This document shows, piece by piece, positions 44,690 through 53,001 of a stretch of 64,000 nt of DNA. A model generated the notes under the pieces. It had not been told where the DNA came from. It was given only the letters and a program-made list of their open reading frames with translations, and searched no databases. The DNA comes from Pectobacterium aquaticum (GTDB lineage Bacteria > Pseudomonadota > Gammaproteobacteria > Enterobacterales > Enterobacteriaceae). The DNA is taken from assembly GCF_003382565.3 (NCBI RefSeq), contig NZ_CP086253.1, forward strand, positions 1-64,000. The letters are read 5' to 3'. Positions within the stretch are counted from its first letter, which is position 1. The number at the start of each line of letters is the position of its first letter. Made by a program: the position numbers and the translations under genes.

Positions 44690-45583
44690 GTGGAACACGA
44701 TAAATTTATGCAGTACGGCCGTGGGTTAGGGCTGTGGCGTAACCCACGGGAAAATATTAAGCCCGAACCAACAAATTACTTCAGAGATGACCCGATTTAC
44801 CTCACGCCTTCAAAAGGGGAATGGGTTAATCATGTCCAAGAGTGCAAAAAAGAAAATAACCCGTTAGAGAACGGTGTATTTATCTGGACAGAAATTAAGG
44901 GTACAGGTCACGCCTTTGTCTCTGTGCATGAGGATAATAATGCTTCTGTTTTCACTTATGGTCGCTTTGGTAGACGGTCTGGTGCTGGCGGGACTGTCGG
45001 TGATGGCATCTTAAATTTTTTGCAGTTTGAAGATGCGCGAACATATTACCGAGAAGAGCTGTACCAAACAGAAGCTAAGGTTTTTCTTATTACAGATGCG
45101 GATCCTACGATTGCTCGATTGTACTTTGAAAAGCTATGGCGCTCAGGGGGCAAAGTGAAAGAAACAATCAAGATGGGAGAAAGCACTAAAAGAAATGGCC
45201 GTACAGTCGATCAATATGATGTGACAGGGGTTAACTGTACAACTCATACAAAAAAGGGCGTGAAGATAGCGGGATCACAAGTATTTGAGGGCGGATATAC
45301 CACTCACACTCAGATACGGATTAATTACGAAGAAGATTTTGCCGTGCCGGTATCGCTACAGCGGTATTTAGAACGAAAAAGCGGTGAGTCATCCATGCTT
45401 GTTGTTGATATGACCAATGAGTTTAGAAAGCAGTACCCGAATACCGATAACTACACACCGATAAGCGAAGATACCGCGTTAAGGGTCGTCTCCGAGGTTA
45501 TTTCTGGTATAGGTAAAATATCACCTTATTCTGGTGGTACTGTTGGTGGGTTATTAGAAGGGATGCATGATGTTAACAAGTAA
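44690..45583 (+). CDS. Putative papain-fold toxin/effector
   Basis: 297 residues with no clear named family. A His in GTGHAFVSVHEDNNASVF (about residue 74) precedes a Cys in GVNCTTHTKKGVK (about 182); this His-then-Cys order with an NC motif suggests a circularly permuted NlpC/P60-like (DUF4105/YiiX-type) fold. No signal peptide. GTG start 44690 has GGAG eight bases before. AT-richer than neighbours. The next gene (small membrane protein) overlaps its 3' end, the layout of effector-immunity pairs. Function is inference; substrate unknown. Confidence 0.6.
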   Translation: MEHDKFMQYGRGLGLWRNPRENIKPEPTNYFRDDPIYLTPSKGEWVNHVQECKKENNPLENGVFIWTEIKGTGHAFVSVHEDNNASVFTYGRFGRRSGAGGTVGDGILNFLQFEDARTYYREELYQTEAKVFLITDADPTIARLYFEKLWRSGGKVKETIKMGESTKRNGRTVDQYDVTGVNCTTHTKKGVKIAGSQVFEGGYTTHTQIRINYEEDFAVPVSLQRYLERKSGESSMLVVDMTNEFRKQYPNTDNYTPISEDTALRVVSEVISGIGKISPYSGGTVGGLLEGMHDVNK

Positions 45584-45896
45584 ATGCAAGACGTTTATTC
45601 GATGGTTCAGTATCTTCCTTGTCTCTTTTTTTTATTTGATAAGTATTGCTCTTTTTTCTTTTGGACATGTTCAAGATAAGGAAAGAATGGTTTTTTTATC
45701 TGATAAAACAGTGCCAGTTGAATACCATTTTGCGATATTAGCTGATATGCGAGAGTCTATGGATTCCATGTATTCAGCTGTATTAATTGGTTTCCCCATC
45801 TGTATGAGCCTGATTCTGATCATTTTCAAAAAGGTTAGGTAGTTGCGGTAAGCCAAACCGTTACCAATGGTTGCTGGCAGTGGCGTTTTTGTGGGT
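45527..45896 (+). repeat. Tandem duplication, left copy
   Basis: The segment from the last codons of the putative effector (TTATTCTGGTGGTACTGTTG) through the small membrane gene to the spacer AAGCCAAACCGTTACCAATG is repeated at 45975-46316. Both contain GATGCATGRTGTTAACAAGT at the gene start; the copies differ more inside the gene than at its ends. Confidence 0.85.
45567..45842 (+). CDS. Small two-TM membrane protein, probable immunity protein (copy 1)
   Basis: 91 aa: TM near residues 12-32 (FSIFLVSFFYLISIALFSF), a loop of about 35 polar residues (ERMVFLSDKTVPVEYHFAIL), TM near 70-86 (LIGFPICMSLILIIFKKVR). It overlaps the 3' end of the putative toxin by 17 bases. Inference: immunity protein exposing a loop to the periplasm. 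A diverged copy follows at 46015 with an almost identical C-terminus. Confidence 0.65.
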   Translation: MMLTSKCKTFIRWFSIFLVSFFYLISIALFSFGHVQDKERMVFLSDKTVPVEYHFAILADMRESMDSMYSAVLIGFPICMSLILIIFKKVR

Positions 45897-46005
45897 TGGA
45901 TTCAAGTCGGCAGTGACCGAAACAGGCGCGGTGGTCGGACTGAACGGGGTCGTGTATACAATAAGCTTTACCTTTATTCTGGTGGTACTGTTGGTGGATT
46001 ATTAG
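45846..46005 (+). pseudogene. Possible decayed coding remnant between immunity copies
   Basis: One frame is open from AAGCCAAACCG and reads KPNRYQWLLAVAFLWVGF, then KSAVTETGAVVGLNG, resembling the start of a membrane protein. It has no start codon and runs into the duplicated effector tail. Probably a gene fragment trapped during the duplication. Confidence 0.35.
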
Positions 46006-46316
46006 AAGGGATGCATGGTGTTAACAAGTGAATGTAAGACGGTTATGCGCTGGGGAGGTATAGCCTTAGTATCTTTTGCATATTATCTGTGGCTCTTTCT
46101 TGCTATTTTTCCGTTAGATGACAAGAGTCCCATGCTACAAGATAAGGTGGTTACTATCGAATATCATGAGGCTGTTATAGAAAATATTTACAAGGCCACA
46201 GATAACGTTATTGCGGTTGCTTTAATAGGTTTTCCTGTGTGTATGATCCTGATTCTGATCATTTTCAAAAAGGTTAGGTAGTTACGGTAAGCCAAACCGT
46301 TAACAATGGCTGCTGC
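45975..46316 (+). repeat. Tandem duplication, right copy
   Basis: Begins with the effector's last codons (CTGGTGGTACTGTTGGTGGA) although no effector gene precedes it here, then the second immunity gene and the spacer AAGCCAAACCGTTAACAATG. See the left copy at 45527. Confidence 0.85.
46015..46281 (+). CDS. Small two-TM membrane protein, probable immunity protein (copy 2)
   Basis: 88 aa paralogue of the 45567 product: N-terminus MVLTSECKTVMRW against MLTSKCKTFIRW, C-terminus FPVCMILILIIFKKVR. The central loop differs (DKVVTIEYHEAVIENIYKAT), as expected if each copy matches a different toxin allele. Preceded by a remnant of a toxin 3' end, suggesting an orphan immunity gene. Confidence 0.62.
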   Translation: MVLTSECKTVMRWGGIALVSFAYYLWLFLAIFPLDDKSPMLQDKVVTIEYHEAVIENIYKATDNVIAVALIGFPVCMILILIIFKKVR

Positions 46317-46368
46317 CGGAAAAGCAGGACTCGCTGTGCCAATACTGTGAATAAATAGCGCTGAATAA
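46310..46368 (+). repeat. Direct repeat: dcuR-like 3' end, right (orphan) copy
   Basis: CTGCTGCCGGAAAAGCAGGA to CTGAATAA aligns with the last 45 bases and stop region of the response regulator at 44535. No gene precedes it, so it is a truncated remnant marking the right boundary of the inserted island. Confidence 0.85.
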
Positions 46369-46370
46369 AT

Positions 46371-46400
46371 AAAAACGCCACGGCAATCACCGTGGCATTT
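46371..46400. terminator. Terminator after the CitS-like gene
   Basis: GCCACGG-caatca-CCGTGGC. On the minus strand it is followed by GTTTTTATTT, ending the leftward transporter transcript; on the plus strand by ATTTT. Confidence 0.82.
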
Positions 46401-46425
46401 TCGTTAGTGGGGAACCGTGGTTGGG

Positions 46426-47769
46426 TTAGACAACCCAGCCCAGCAGCAGCGTTGCGGCGATGACGGTAGAGGCACCGCCGATACGGGTGGCGATCTGTGC
46501 GAACGGCATCAGAGACATACGGTTAGAAGCGGACAGAATAGCCACATCACCCGTACCGCCCAGTCCGCTGTGGCACGTGGTCACGATGGACGCTTCAATT
46601 GGGTACATGTTCAGGTAAGGCGCAATCAGGAAGCTCACCAGCGCCATAGACAGCACCACAGAACCACAGACGATGACATAACCTACAGAGAATACTGCGA
46701 CGACACTTTCCAGCGGGATATACAGCATGCCCAGCCCAATCATCAACGGCCACACCAGAGAGCTGGATACGAACTTGTAAACGCTGTGCGCGCCAGTTTC
46801 CATAATCGCAGGAATCACGCGTCCATATTTGCAGAACACGGCGATCAGAATCATCAGAACCGGGCCAGGGATGTGTACCAGTTTCTCAAACAGGCCACCG
46901 ACGATGAAGAAGGCGCAAATCATCAACAGCCCGCCGCCCATCAGGTGAAAATCGACCGGTTTTGGCGCTTCGTTGACGGCAAACATTGTGTTGTCTTCAT
47001 CGCTGCGAACCAGACGGCCTTCGCCGTTCAGATCCTTGCGGCGCATACCCAGACGGGACAGCACGCCGGCGCACAGAATCGCGAAGATGTTACCGACGAC
47101 GGCAGCAGGCGCTAACTGAGCCACATACACATCTGGGGTTTGTCCCAGAATGGCAGAGTAGGCGAGAGATAATGGCAGGATGCCTTCACCAATACCACCA
47201 CCGATGATTGGCACGATAATGAAGAAGAAGGTGTGATAGAAGCTGTAGCCGCAGAGTTTACCGACCAGTAAACCGGTTGCCAGCGCGGTTGCGGTGCCGA
47301 CAACCAGCGGGACGAACATGCGCACCATTCCCTGAATCAGGATTTTGCGGTTCATACCCAGAATACTACCGACCACCAGACAAGCGATGACGAAATATAG
47401 GAAATTCGCCTCTTTCATCAGCAGGTGGACGGTTTTCATGGTGTTATCGTTGAACAGCTCAAAATACACCATCACGGAAGGCACCATCAGGCACAGAATG
47501 GCCGGGCCGCCGATATCTTTGAACACGGGAATGTTGCTGCCAATGTGCGCCAGTAAAAAACCCATCGTCATGATGACGGCGAAACCGCCAATCATATTTT
47601 TAGGCAAATATCCTTCGTAGGCCGCGATAGCGACAATGGCGGCAATCGCCATAAAAAGTGCAACGGGAACGGAGCCGATTTTCTTTTTAAAAAATCCCCC
47701 GATAAACGATTCTTGTGTTTCCAGAGCGAGATTGTTCTCACATAAAATATCAGTTTCAATTTTTTTCAT
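46426..47769 (-). CDS. 2-hydroxycarboxylate transporter (CitS/MleP family)
   Basis: 447-residue 2HCT-family carrier for citrate/malate-type anions, usually Na+-coupled. The paired re-entrant-loop motifs are IIGGGIGEGILPLS and SGLGGTGDVAILSASNRM; about 11 TM segments. ATG 47769 follows AGGG; a GTG nine bases earlier is in frame. On the opposite strand from the DcuSR-like genes and likely regulated by them (inference). Confidence 0.94.
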   Translation of the reverse strand: MKKIETDILCENNLALETQESFIGGFFKKKIGSVPVALFMAIAAIVAIAAYEGYLPKNMIGGFAVIMTMGFLLAHIGSNIPVFKDIGGPAILCLMVPSVMVYFELFNDNTMKTVHLLMKEANFLYFVIACLVVGSILGMNRKILIQGMVRMFVPLVVGTATALATGLLVGKLCGYSFYHTFFFIIVPIIGGGIGEGILPLSLAYSAILGQTPDVYVAQLAPAAVVGNIFAILCAGVLSRLGMRRKDLNGEGRLVRSDEDNTMFAVNEAPKPVDFHLMGGGLLMICAFFIVGGLFEKLVHIPGPVLMILIAVFCKYGRVIPAIMETGAHSVYKFVSSSLVWPLMIGLGMLYIPLESVVAVFSVGYVIVCGSVVLSMALVSFLIAPYLNMYPIEASIVTTCHSGLGGTGDVAILSASNRMSLMPFAQIATRIGGASTVIAATLLLGWVV

Positions 47770-49214
47770 TATATTCACCCTGCTAGGACAGTTGGTACAG
47801 AAAGAAATGACATACCTGCCGTGTAATATCGGTACGATATTGTTCGTGCATCGTTATTGATGCATCTTATTGGCTTTTTGCTCACCGATATCGGTGCGGC
47901 TATCGAGCATTGCTAATGCCAATGGCGGCGCGATATTTATTATCAGAAAGCAGAAAAACTCGTTTTTTATCAGTTAATAACAAAAAATAAGGAATGGTTG
48001 ATATTATTTAACAATGAATCATTTAGGAGGGTAATCTAGCATGAGTAAATGTTAAAAATAATACGTTAATTACGTATTTGTGAACTTATCAGCAACTCTA
48101 TTTTAAATAACTTATATTATTTTTTTGTAATTAAAATAATCTATTGAGAGGGAGTGGGGAATTAAAACAGAAGGAGAGGTAACTCACAGAGTGAAAAATA
48201 CCACTTTATAGGAATAAGTAAATAGCGTGTTTTGATTTTAGTGAAAATATTTATTTAACTAAAATAGCCAATTAATTGTTGAGCAATATCATTGTCTCGC
48301 GGCTCGCCACCCCTGGCGACCCTACTGCGAACAGAATGCGTCCTCAACCCTGCATCAGTTACCTTTTTATCTATGCTTTATCTAACGGATGTCTTCAGCA
48401 ACGGATCTCTGGTAACGGTTATCCCACAGATAAACAACGCTGGAGAAGGCCAGTTGGAGGAGGGGGAAAAGGCGTTTCTTCTGCCTCATAGAGTTTTTTT
48501 ATGTAGCGTAGATAGTCATTTGGCTACTTATGGCATCGTGGTAAATATCAGAATTTCTTATTATCTGTCAGGATTTTCACCTGCCGTTAACGTTTTTAAC
48601 AAAAAATAGTGCTCAAATCTTGGACATGTAAGACCAGATAACTATAGTTTTTTTAATGGTGATAATTTCTTTATGTCCGCAATGTATCAGTTTCTATCGC
48701 TGTTTTTTCATCAAAAAACAGGGAATATGCCTTACTTGAGGTGATGAACTTGTATTTTCTCTTTTAAGAAAATGTAAGGAAATTTTGTAAATCCTTACGG
48801 CTTATATTGACGTCACCGCCATCTGTTGAGAAATTGAGGGCGTCATAGGGATATAAGGAGGAAAGCAGCGGCTTGTCTGAATGATTCTACGTCTTCATCC
48901 AGCATCCGTGAGCGGGTTGTGGCGCTTCAAGGTATACGTTGTAGTTATTATGACTATATCTAACAGTGTGCGACTATCGGTTGTGGCAATCACCATTCCT
49001 CTCCCCATTATTTTAATTTTGCCTTCGGGCGACAGGGTACAGACCACAGTTCTTAAAAATACAGGTCTGGCCAACCATACCCAATTGATTTCGAGATGCA
49101 GGACGGACTATCAGCGCTGTTAACCACTACGTTTTTAACGACAGTATTAACGCGTATGCAGCTTGGAGTATGGCGGGTATAGCACACAACATCATCCACA
49201 ATGGAGCACAAGTA
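47770..49214. other. Long gap between the CitS-like gene and dppA
   Basis: About 1.4 kb, the largest non-coding stretch here. The left 500 bases are very AT-rich and include the leftward transporter promoter. ORFs of 71-105 codons near 48276-48609 and 80 near 48881-49123 show no family resemblance. The right end is the dppA leader. Confidence 0.55.
49181..49198 (+). promoter_or_regulatory. Probable GcvB small-RNA target in the dppA leader
   Basis: AGCACACAACATCATCCA lies just before the dppA ribosome site. CACAACA-type stretches pair with the GU-rich R1 region of GcvB, an established repressor of dppA in enterobacteria. The site is inferred from the motif and position. Confidence 0.5.
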
Positions 49215-50822
49215 ATGGAAAAATCCCTAGTTAGATCAAGGGTGTTGAAGTTCGGCCTTGGCTTGCTCGCCATGTCCGTCGCTGCAGGCGTTCAGGCAAA
49301 AACGCTGGTGTACTGCTCAGAAGGCTCCCCAGAAGGTTTTAACCCGCAGCTGTTCACCTCCGGTACAACGTTTGATGCCAGCTCTATTCCTATTTATAAC
49401 CGCCTGGTGGAATTTAAAGACGGCACCACGGACACCGGTCCGGGTCTGGCTGAAAAATGGGATATTAGCGAAGACGGCAAAACCTATACTTTCCATCTGC
49501 GCAAAGGCGTGAAATGGCAAGACAGCAAGGATTTCAAACCTTCTCGTGAATTCAATGCCGATGACGTGATTTTCTCCTTCATGCGTCAGCAGGATGCCAA
49601 CCATCCGTACCACAAAGTATCTGGCGGCAGCTATGAATACTATCAAGGTATGGGTATGCCGGAACTGGTCAGCAAAATCGAAAAAGTCGACAATTACACC
49701 GTTCGCTTTGTGCTGAACCGCCCTGAAGCGCCGTTCCTGGCAAACCTGGCGATGGACTTCGCTTCCATCATGTCAGCGGAATACGCGGATAAGATGCTGA
49801 AAGCCGGTACGCCAGAGAAGATTGACCTGAACCCAATCGGTACAGGCCCGTTCCAGCTGCAGCAGTACCAGAAAGATTCCCGTATTCTGTACAAAGCCTT
49901 TGAAGGCTTCTGGGGCACCAAGCCGGGCATTGACCGTCTGGTCTTCTCTATCACGCCAGATGCTTCCGTACGTTACGCCAAGCTGCAAAAAGACGAATGC
50001 CAGATCATGCCGTATCCAAACCCGGCCGATCTTGCCCGCATGAAAGAAGACAAAAACATCACGTTGCTGGAAAAGCCGGGCCTGAACGTCGGCTACCTGT
50101 CTTACAACGTTGAGAAAAAACCGCTGGATAACGTCAAGATTCGCCAGGCGCTGAACTATGCGGTGAACAAGTCTGCCATCATTGAGGCGGTCTATCAGGG
50201 GGCTGGTCAGTCCGCAACTAACCTGATCCCGCCGACTATGTGGGGCTACAACAACGACGTTAAAGACTACAGCTACGATCCTGAAAAAGCGAAAGCCCTG
50301 CTGAAAGAAGCAGGTATGGCTGACGGTTTCGCTATCGACCTGTGGGCAATGCCAGTACAGCGTCCGTACAACCCGAACGCCCGTCGTATGGCGGAAATGA
50401 TTCAGTCCGACTGGGCGAAAGTGGGCGTGAAAGCCAAGATCGTCACCTACGAGTGGGGCGAGTATCTGAAGCGCGCGAAAGACGGCGAGCACCAGACCGT
50501 GCTGATGGGCTGGACTGGCGACAATGGGGATCCAGATAACTTCTTCGCGACCCTGTTCAGCTGCGACGCGGCCAAAAATGGCTCCAACTACTCCAAGTGG
50601 TGCTACAAGCCGTTTGAAGATTTGATCCAACCGGCGCGCGCTGTTTCCGATCACGAAAAACGTGTTGAGCTGTACAAGCAGGCGCAGGTTGTGATGCACG
50701 ATCAGGCTCCGGCGCTGATTGTTGCGCACTCCACCGTGTACGAGCCAGTGCGTAAAAACGTGAAAGGTTATGTGATTCAGTCGCGTGGCGTGCATAGCTT
50801 CAACAACGTGACGTTGGATTAA
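49215..50822 (+). CDS. dppA: Dipeptide-binding protein DppA
   Basis: 535-residue periplasmic SBP family 5 protein. Signal peptide MEKSLVRSRVLKFGLGLLAM with cleavage near VQA-KTLVYCSEG; family motifs LRKGVKWQDSKDF and IGTGPFQLQQY. ATG 49215 has ATGGAGCACA upstream; 15 extra in-frame codons are not part of the protein. It feeds dipeptides to DppBCDF and is separated from dppB by hairpins. Confidence 0.96.
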   Translation: MEKSLVRSRVLKFGLGLLAMSVAAGVQAKTLVYCSEGSPEGFNPQLFTSGTTFDASSIPIYNRLVEFKDGTTDTGPGLAEKWDISEDGKTYTFHLRKGVKWQDSKDFKPSREFNADDVIFSFMRQQDANHPYHKVSGGSYEYYQGMGMPELVSKIEKVDNYTVRFVLNRPEAPFLANLAMDFASIMSAEYADKMLKAGTPEKIDLNPIGTGPFQLQQYQKDSRILYKAFEGFWGTKPGIDRLVFSITPDASVRYAKLQKDECQIMPYPNPADLARMKEDKNITLLEKPGLNVGYLSYNVEKKPLDNVKIRQALNYAVNKSAIIEAVYQGAGQSATNLIPPTMWGYNNDVKDYSYDPEKAKALLKEAGMADGFAIDLWAMPVQRPYNPNARRMAEMIQSDWAKVGVKAKIVTYEWGEYLKRAKDGEHQTVLMGWTGDNGDPDNFFATLFSCDAAKNGSNYSKWCYKPFEDLIQPARAVSDHEKRVELYKQAQVVMHDQAPALIVAHSTVYEPVRKNVKGYVIQSRGVHSFNNVTLD

Positions 50823-50851
50823 GTCAGCCACTCGTTTTTCACGGACATTAA

Positions 50852-50901
50852 AAACCCCGACCTTGCGGTCTCTCGTTAGAGGAGCCGTGGAGGCGGGGTT
50901 T
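50852..50901 (+). terminator. Stem-loop after dppA
   Basis: AAACCCCG pairs with CGGGGTTT over an internal structured loop, 30 bases after the stop. Probably stabilises dppA mRNA and causes partial termination before dppB. Confidence 0.6.
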
Positions 50902-50965
50902 CTTGCCCGTTAAATTTTATGGTGGACTTCCTGCCATCACCCTGTTGGCCGTCGCGCACGACGTT

Positions 50966-50990
50966 AAAATCGCATCTGGCGATTTTTTAT
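50966..50990 (+). terminator. Second intrinsic terminator-like hairpin in the dppA-dppB gap
   Basis: AAAATCGC-atctg-GCGATTTT followed by TTATC. Together with the first stem-loop it should limit read-through into dppBCDF. Confidence 0.55.
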
Positions 50991-51052
50991 CTGTGAGCAA
51001 TGATAAGCCTGATGGCCAATGAGCCAACGGGCATGAATAGAGAGTTCGGGAT

Positions 51053-52072
51053 ATGTTGCAGTTCATACTCCGGCGTTTGGGGCTGGTTATCCCAACGTTT
51101 ATTGGTATCACCCTATTGACCTTCGCATTCGTGCACATGATTCCGGGCGACCCGGTGATGATCATGGCGGGGGAACGAGGTATCTCCGCCGAGCGCCATG
51201 CGCAATTGCTGGCTGAAATGGGGCTGGATAAGCCGCTTTGGCAGCAATACCTCCACTATATTGGCGGTGTGATGCAGGGCGATCTGGGGATCTCCCTCAA
51301 GAGTCGCATCCCCGTGTGGGAAGAATTTGTGCCTCGCTTCAAAGCGACGCTGGAACTGGGTATCTGCGCGATGATGTTTGCTATTGCAGTGGGGATTCCT
51401 GTTGGCGTGTTGGCTGCGGTCAAACGCGGTTCCATTTTCGATCATACCTCTGTTGGCCTGGCACTGACGGGCTACTCCATGCCTATCTTCTGGTGGGGTA
51501 TGATGCTGATTATGCTGGTTTCCGTTCAGCTCAATCTGACGCCCGTCTCGGGACGCGTCAGCGACACGATTTTCCTTGATGACAGTATGCCGCTGACCGG
51601 CTTTATGCTGATCGATACCCTGTTCTGGGGTGAGGAAGGTGACTTTATCGACGCCGTTCAACACATGATCCTGCCTGCCATCGTGCTGGGCACCATTCCG
51701 CTGGCGGTGATTGTGCGTATGACGCGCTCTGCGATGCTGGAAGTGCTGGGCGAGGACTACATTCGTACTGCTCGCGCCAAAGGGCTGAGCCGTCTGCGTG
51801 TGATTGTGGTGCACGCGTTGCGTAATGCGATGCTGCCGGTGGTAACGGTGATTGGTTTACAGGTCGGCACCATGCTGGCCGGGGCGATCCTGACGGAAAC
51901 CATTTTCTCCTGGCCGGGGCTGGGACGGTGGTTGATCGATGCATTGCAGCGTCGTGACTATCCGGTGGTTCAGGGCGGCGTACTGCTGGTGGCAACCATG
52001 ATCATTCTGGTGAACCTGCTGGTCGATGTGCTCTACGGTGTGGTTAACCCACGCATCCGTCACAAGAAATAA
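51053..52072 (+). CDS. dppB: Dipeptide ABC permease DppB
   Basis: 339-residue inner-membrane permease starting MLQFILRRLGLVIPTFIGIT, six TM segments, EAA loop YIRTARAKGLSRLRVIVVH. 14 bases before dppC. Confidence 0.96.
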   Translation: MLQFILRRLGLVIPTFIGITLLTFAFVHMIPGDPVMIMAGERGISAERHAQLLAEMGLDKPLWQQYLHYIGGVMQGDLGISLKSRIPVWEEFVPRFKATLELGICAMMFAIAVGIPVGVLAAVKRGSIFDHTSVGLALTGYSMPIFWWGMMLIMLVSVQLNLTPVSGRVSDTIFLDDSMPLTGFMLIDTLFWGEEGDFIDAVQHMILPAIVLGTIPLAVIVRMTRSAMLEVLGEDYIRTARAKGLSRLRVIVVHALRNAMLPVVTVIGLQVGTMLAGAILTETIFSWPGLGRWLIDALQRRDYPVVQGGVLLVATMIILVNLLVDVLYGVVNPRIRHKK

Positions 52073-52085
52073 GGGGAAGGCTAAG

Positions 52086-52988
52086 ATGACACACGTCACT
52101 GAACCTGTTGTAAATAGCGCACCGAAGCCGATGACCCCGCTACAGGAATTCTGGCACTATTTTAAACGTAACAAAGGGGCGGTCGTTGGCATGGTGTATG
52201 TCGTGCTGATGCTGATTATCGCCATTGGTGCCAACGTACTGGCACCGCACGCGCCCGCCGAGCAGTTCCGCGATGCGCTGCTGCGTCCGCCGGTCTGGCA
52301 AGAAGGCGGAAGCTGGCAGTTTATTCTGGGAACGGACGACGTCGGGCGTGATGTCCTGTCCCGTCTGATGTACGGCGCGCGTCTGTCGCTGCTGGTTGGC
52401 TGTCTGGTCGTCGCGCTGTCGCTGGTGCTGGGGGTGATCTTCGGCCTGCTGGCCGGATATTTCGGCGGTGTGGTCGATGCGCTCATCATGCGTATCGTCG
52501 ATATCATGCTGGCACTGCCAAGCCTGCTGCTGGCGCTGGTGCTGGTGGCCGTCTTTGGGCCTTCGATTGTGAATGCCTCGCTGGCGCTGACCTTCGTGGC
52601 GTTGCCGCACTATGTCCGTTTGACCCGTGCAGCGGTGCTGGTGGAAGTTAGTCGCGATTACGTCACGGCTTCACGCGTGGCGGGAGCGAGTTCGGCACGC
52701 CAGATGTTCGTCAACATTCTTCCTAACTGTCTGGCACCGTTGATTGTGCAGGCTTCTCTCGGCTTTTCTAACGCCATTCTCGATATGGCTGCTTTGGGTT
52801 TCCTCGGTATGGGTGCACAGCCGCCAACGCCAGAGTGGGGCACCATGCTGTCGGACGTTTTGCAGTTTGCGCAAAGCGCCTGGTGGGTGGTAACGTTCCC
52901 CGGTCTGGCAATCTTACTGACGGTATTGGCGTTTAACCTGATGGGGGACGGCTTGCGTGACGCTCTCGACCCCAAACTCAAGCAGTAG
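52086..52988 (+). CDS. dppC: Dipeptide ABC permease DppC
   Basis: 300-residue permease with LGTDDVGRDVLSRLMYGAR and EAA loop YVTASRVAGASSARQMFVNI. ATG 52086 (MTHVTEPVVNS) is used because AAGGGGAAGG sits just upstream; in-frame codons from 52026 overlap dppB. Confidence 0.95.
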   Translation: MTHVTEPVVNSAPKPMTPLQEFWHYFKRNKGAVVGMVYVVLMLIIAIGANVLAPHAPAEQFRDALLRPPVWQEGGSWQFILGTDDVGRDVLSRLMYGARLSLLVGCLVVALSLVLGVIFGLLAGYFGGVVDALIMRIVDIMLALPSLLLALVLVAVFGPSIVNASLALTFVALPHYVRLTRAAVLVEVSRDYVTASRVAGASSARQMFVNILPNCLAPLIVQASLGFSNAILDMAALGFLGMGAQPPTPEWGTMLSDVLQFAQSAWWVVTFPGLAILLTVLAFNLMGDGLRDALDPKLKQ

Positions 52989-53001
52989 TAGAGGTAGAGA
53001 G

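Noticed and set aside
48292..48609. 105-codon ORF in the gap before dppA
   Set aside because: Low-complexity mix of residues, no convincing ribosome site, no recognisable domain; overlaps another similar-length frame at 48276.
48881..49123. 80-codon ORF in the dppA leader
   Set aside because: The nearest GGAGG is about 20 bases from the start, too far, and the product shows no family pattern.
49773..50831. 352-codon minus-strand ORF opposite dppA
   Set aside because: Antisense shadow of dppA; its composition mirrors the coding strand and it has no motif.
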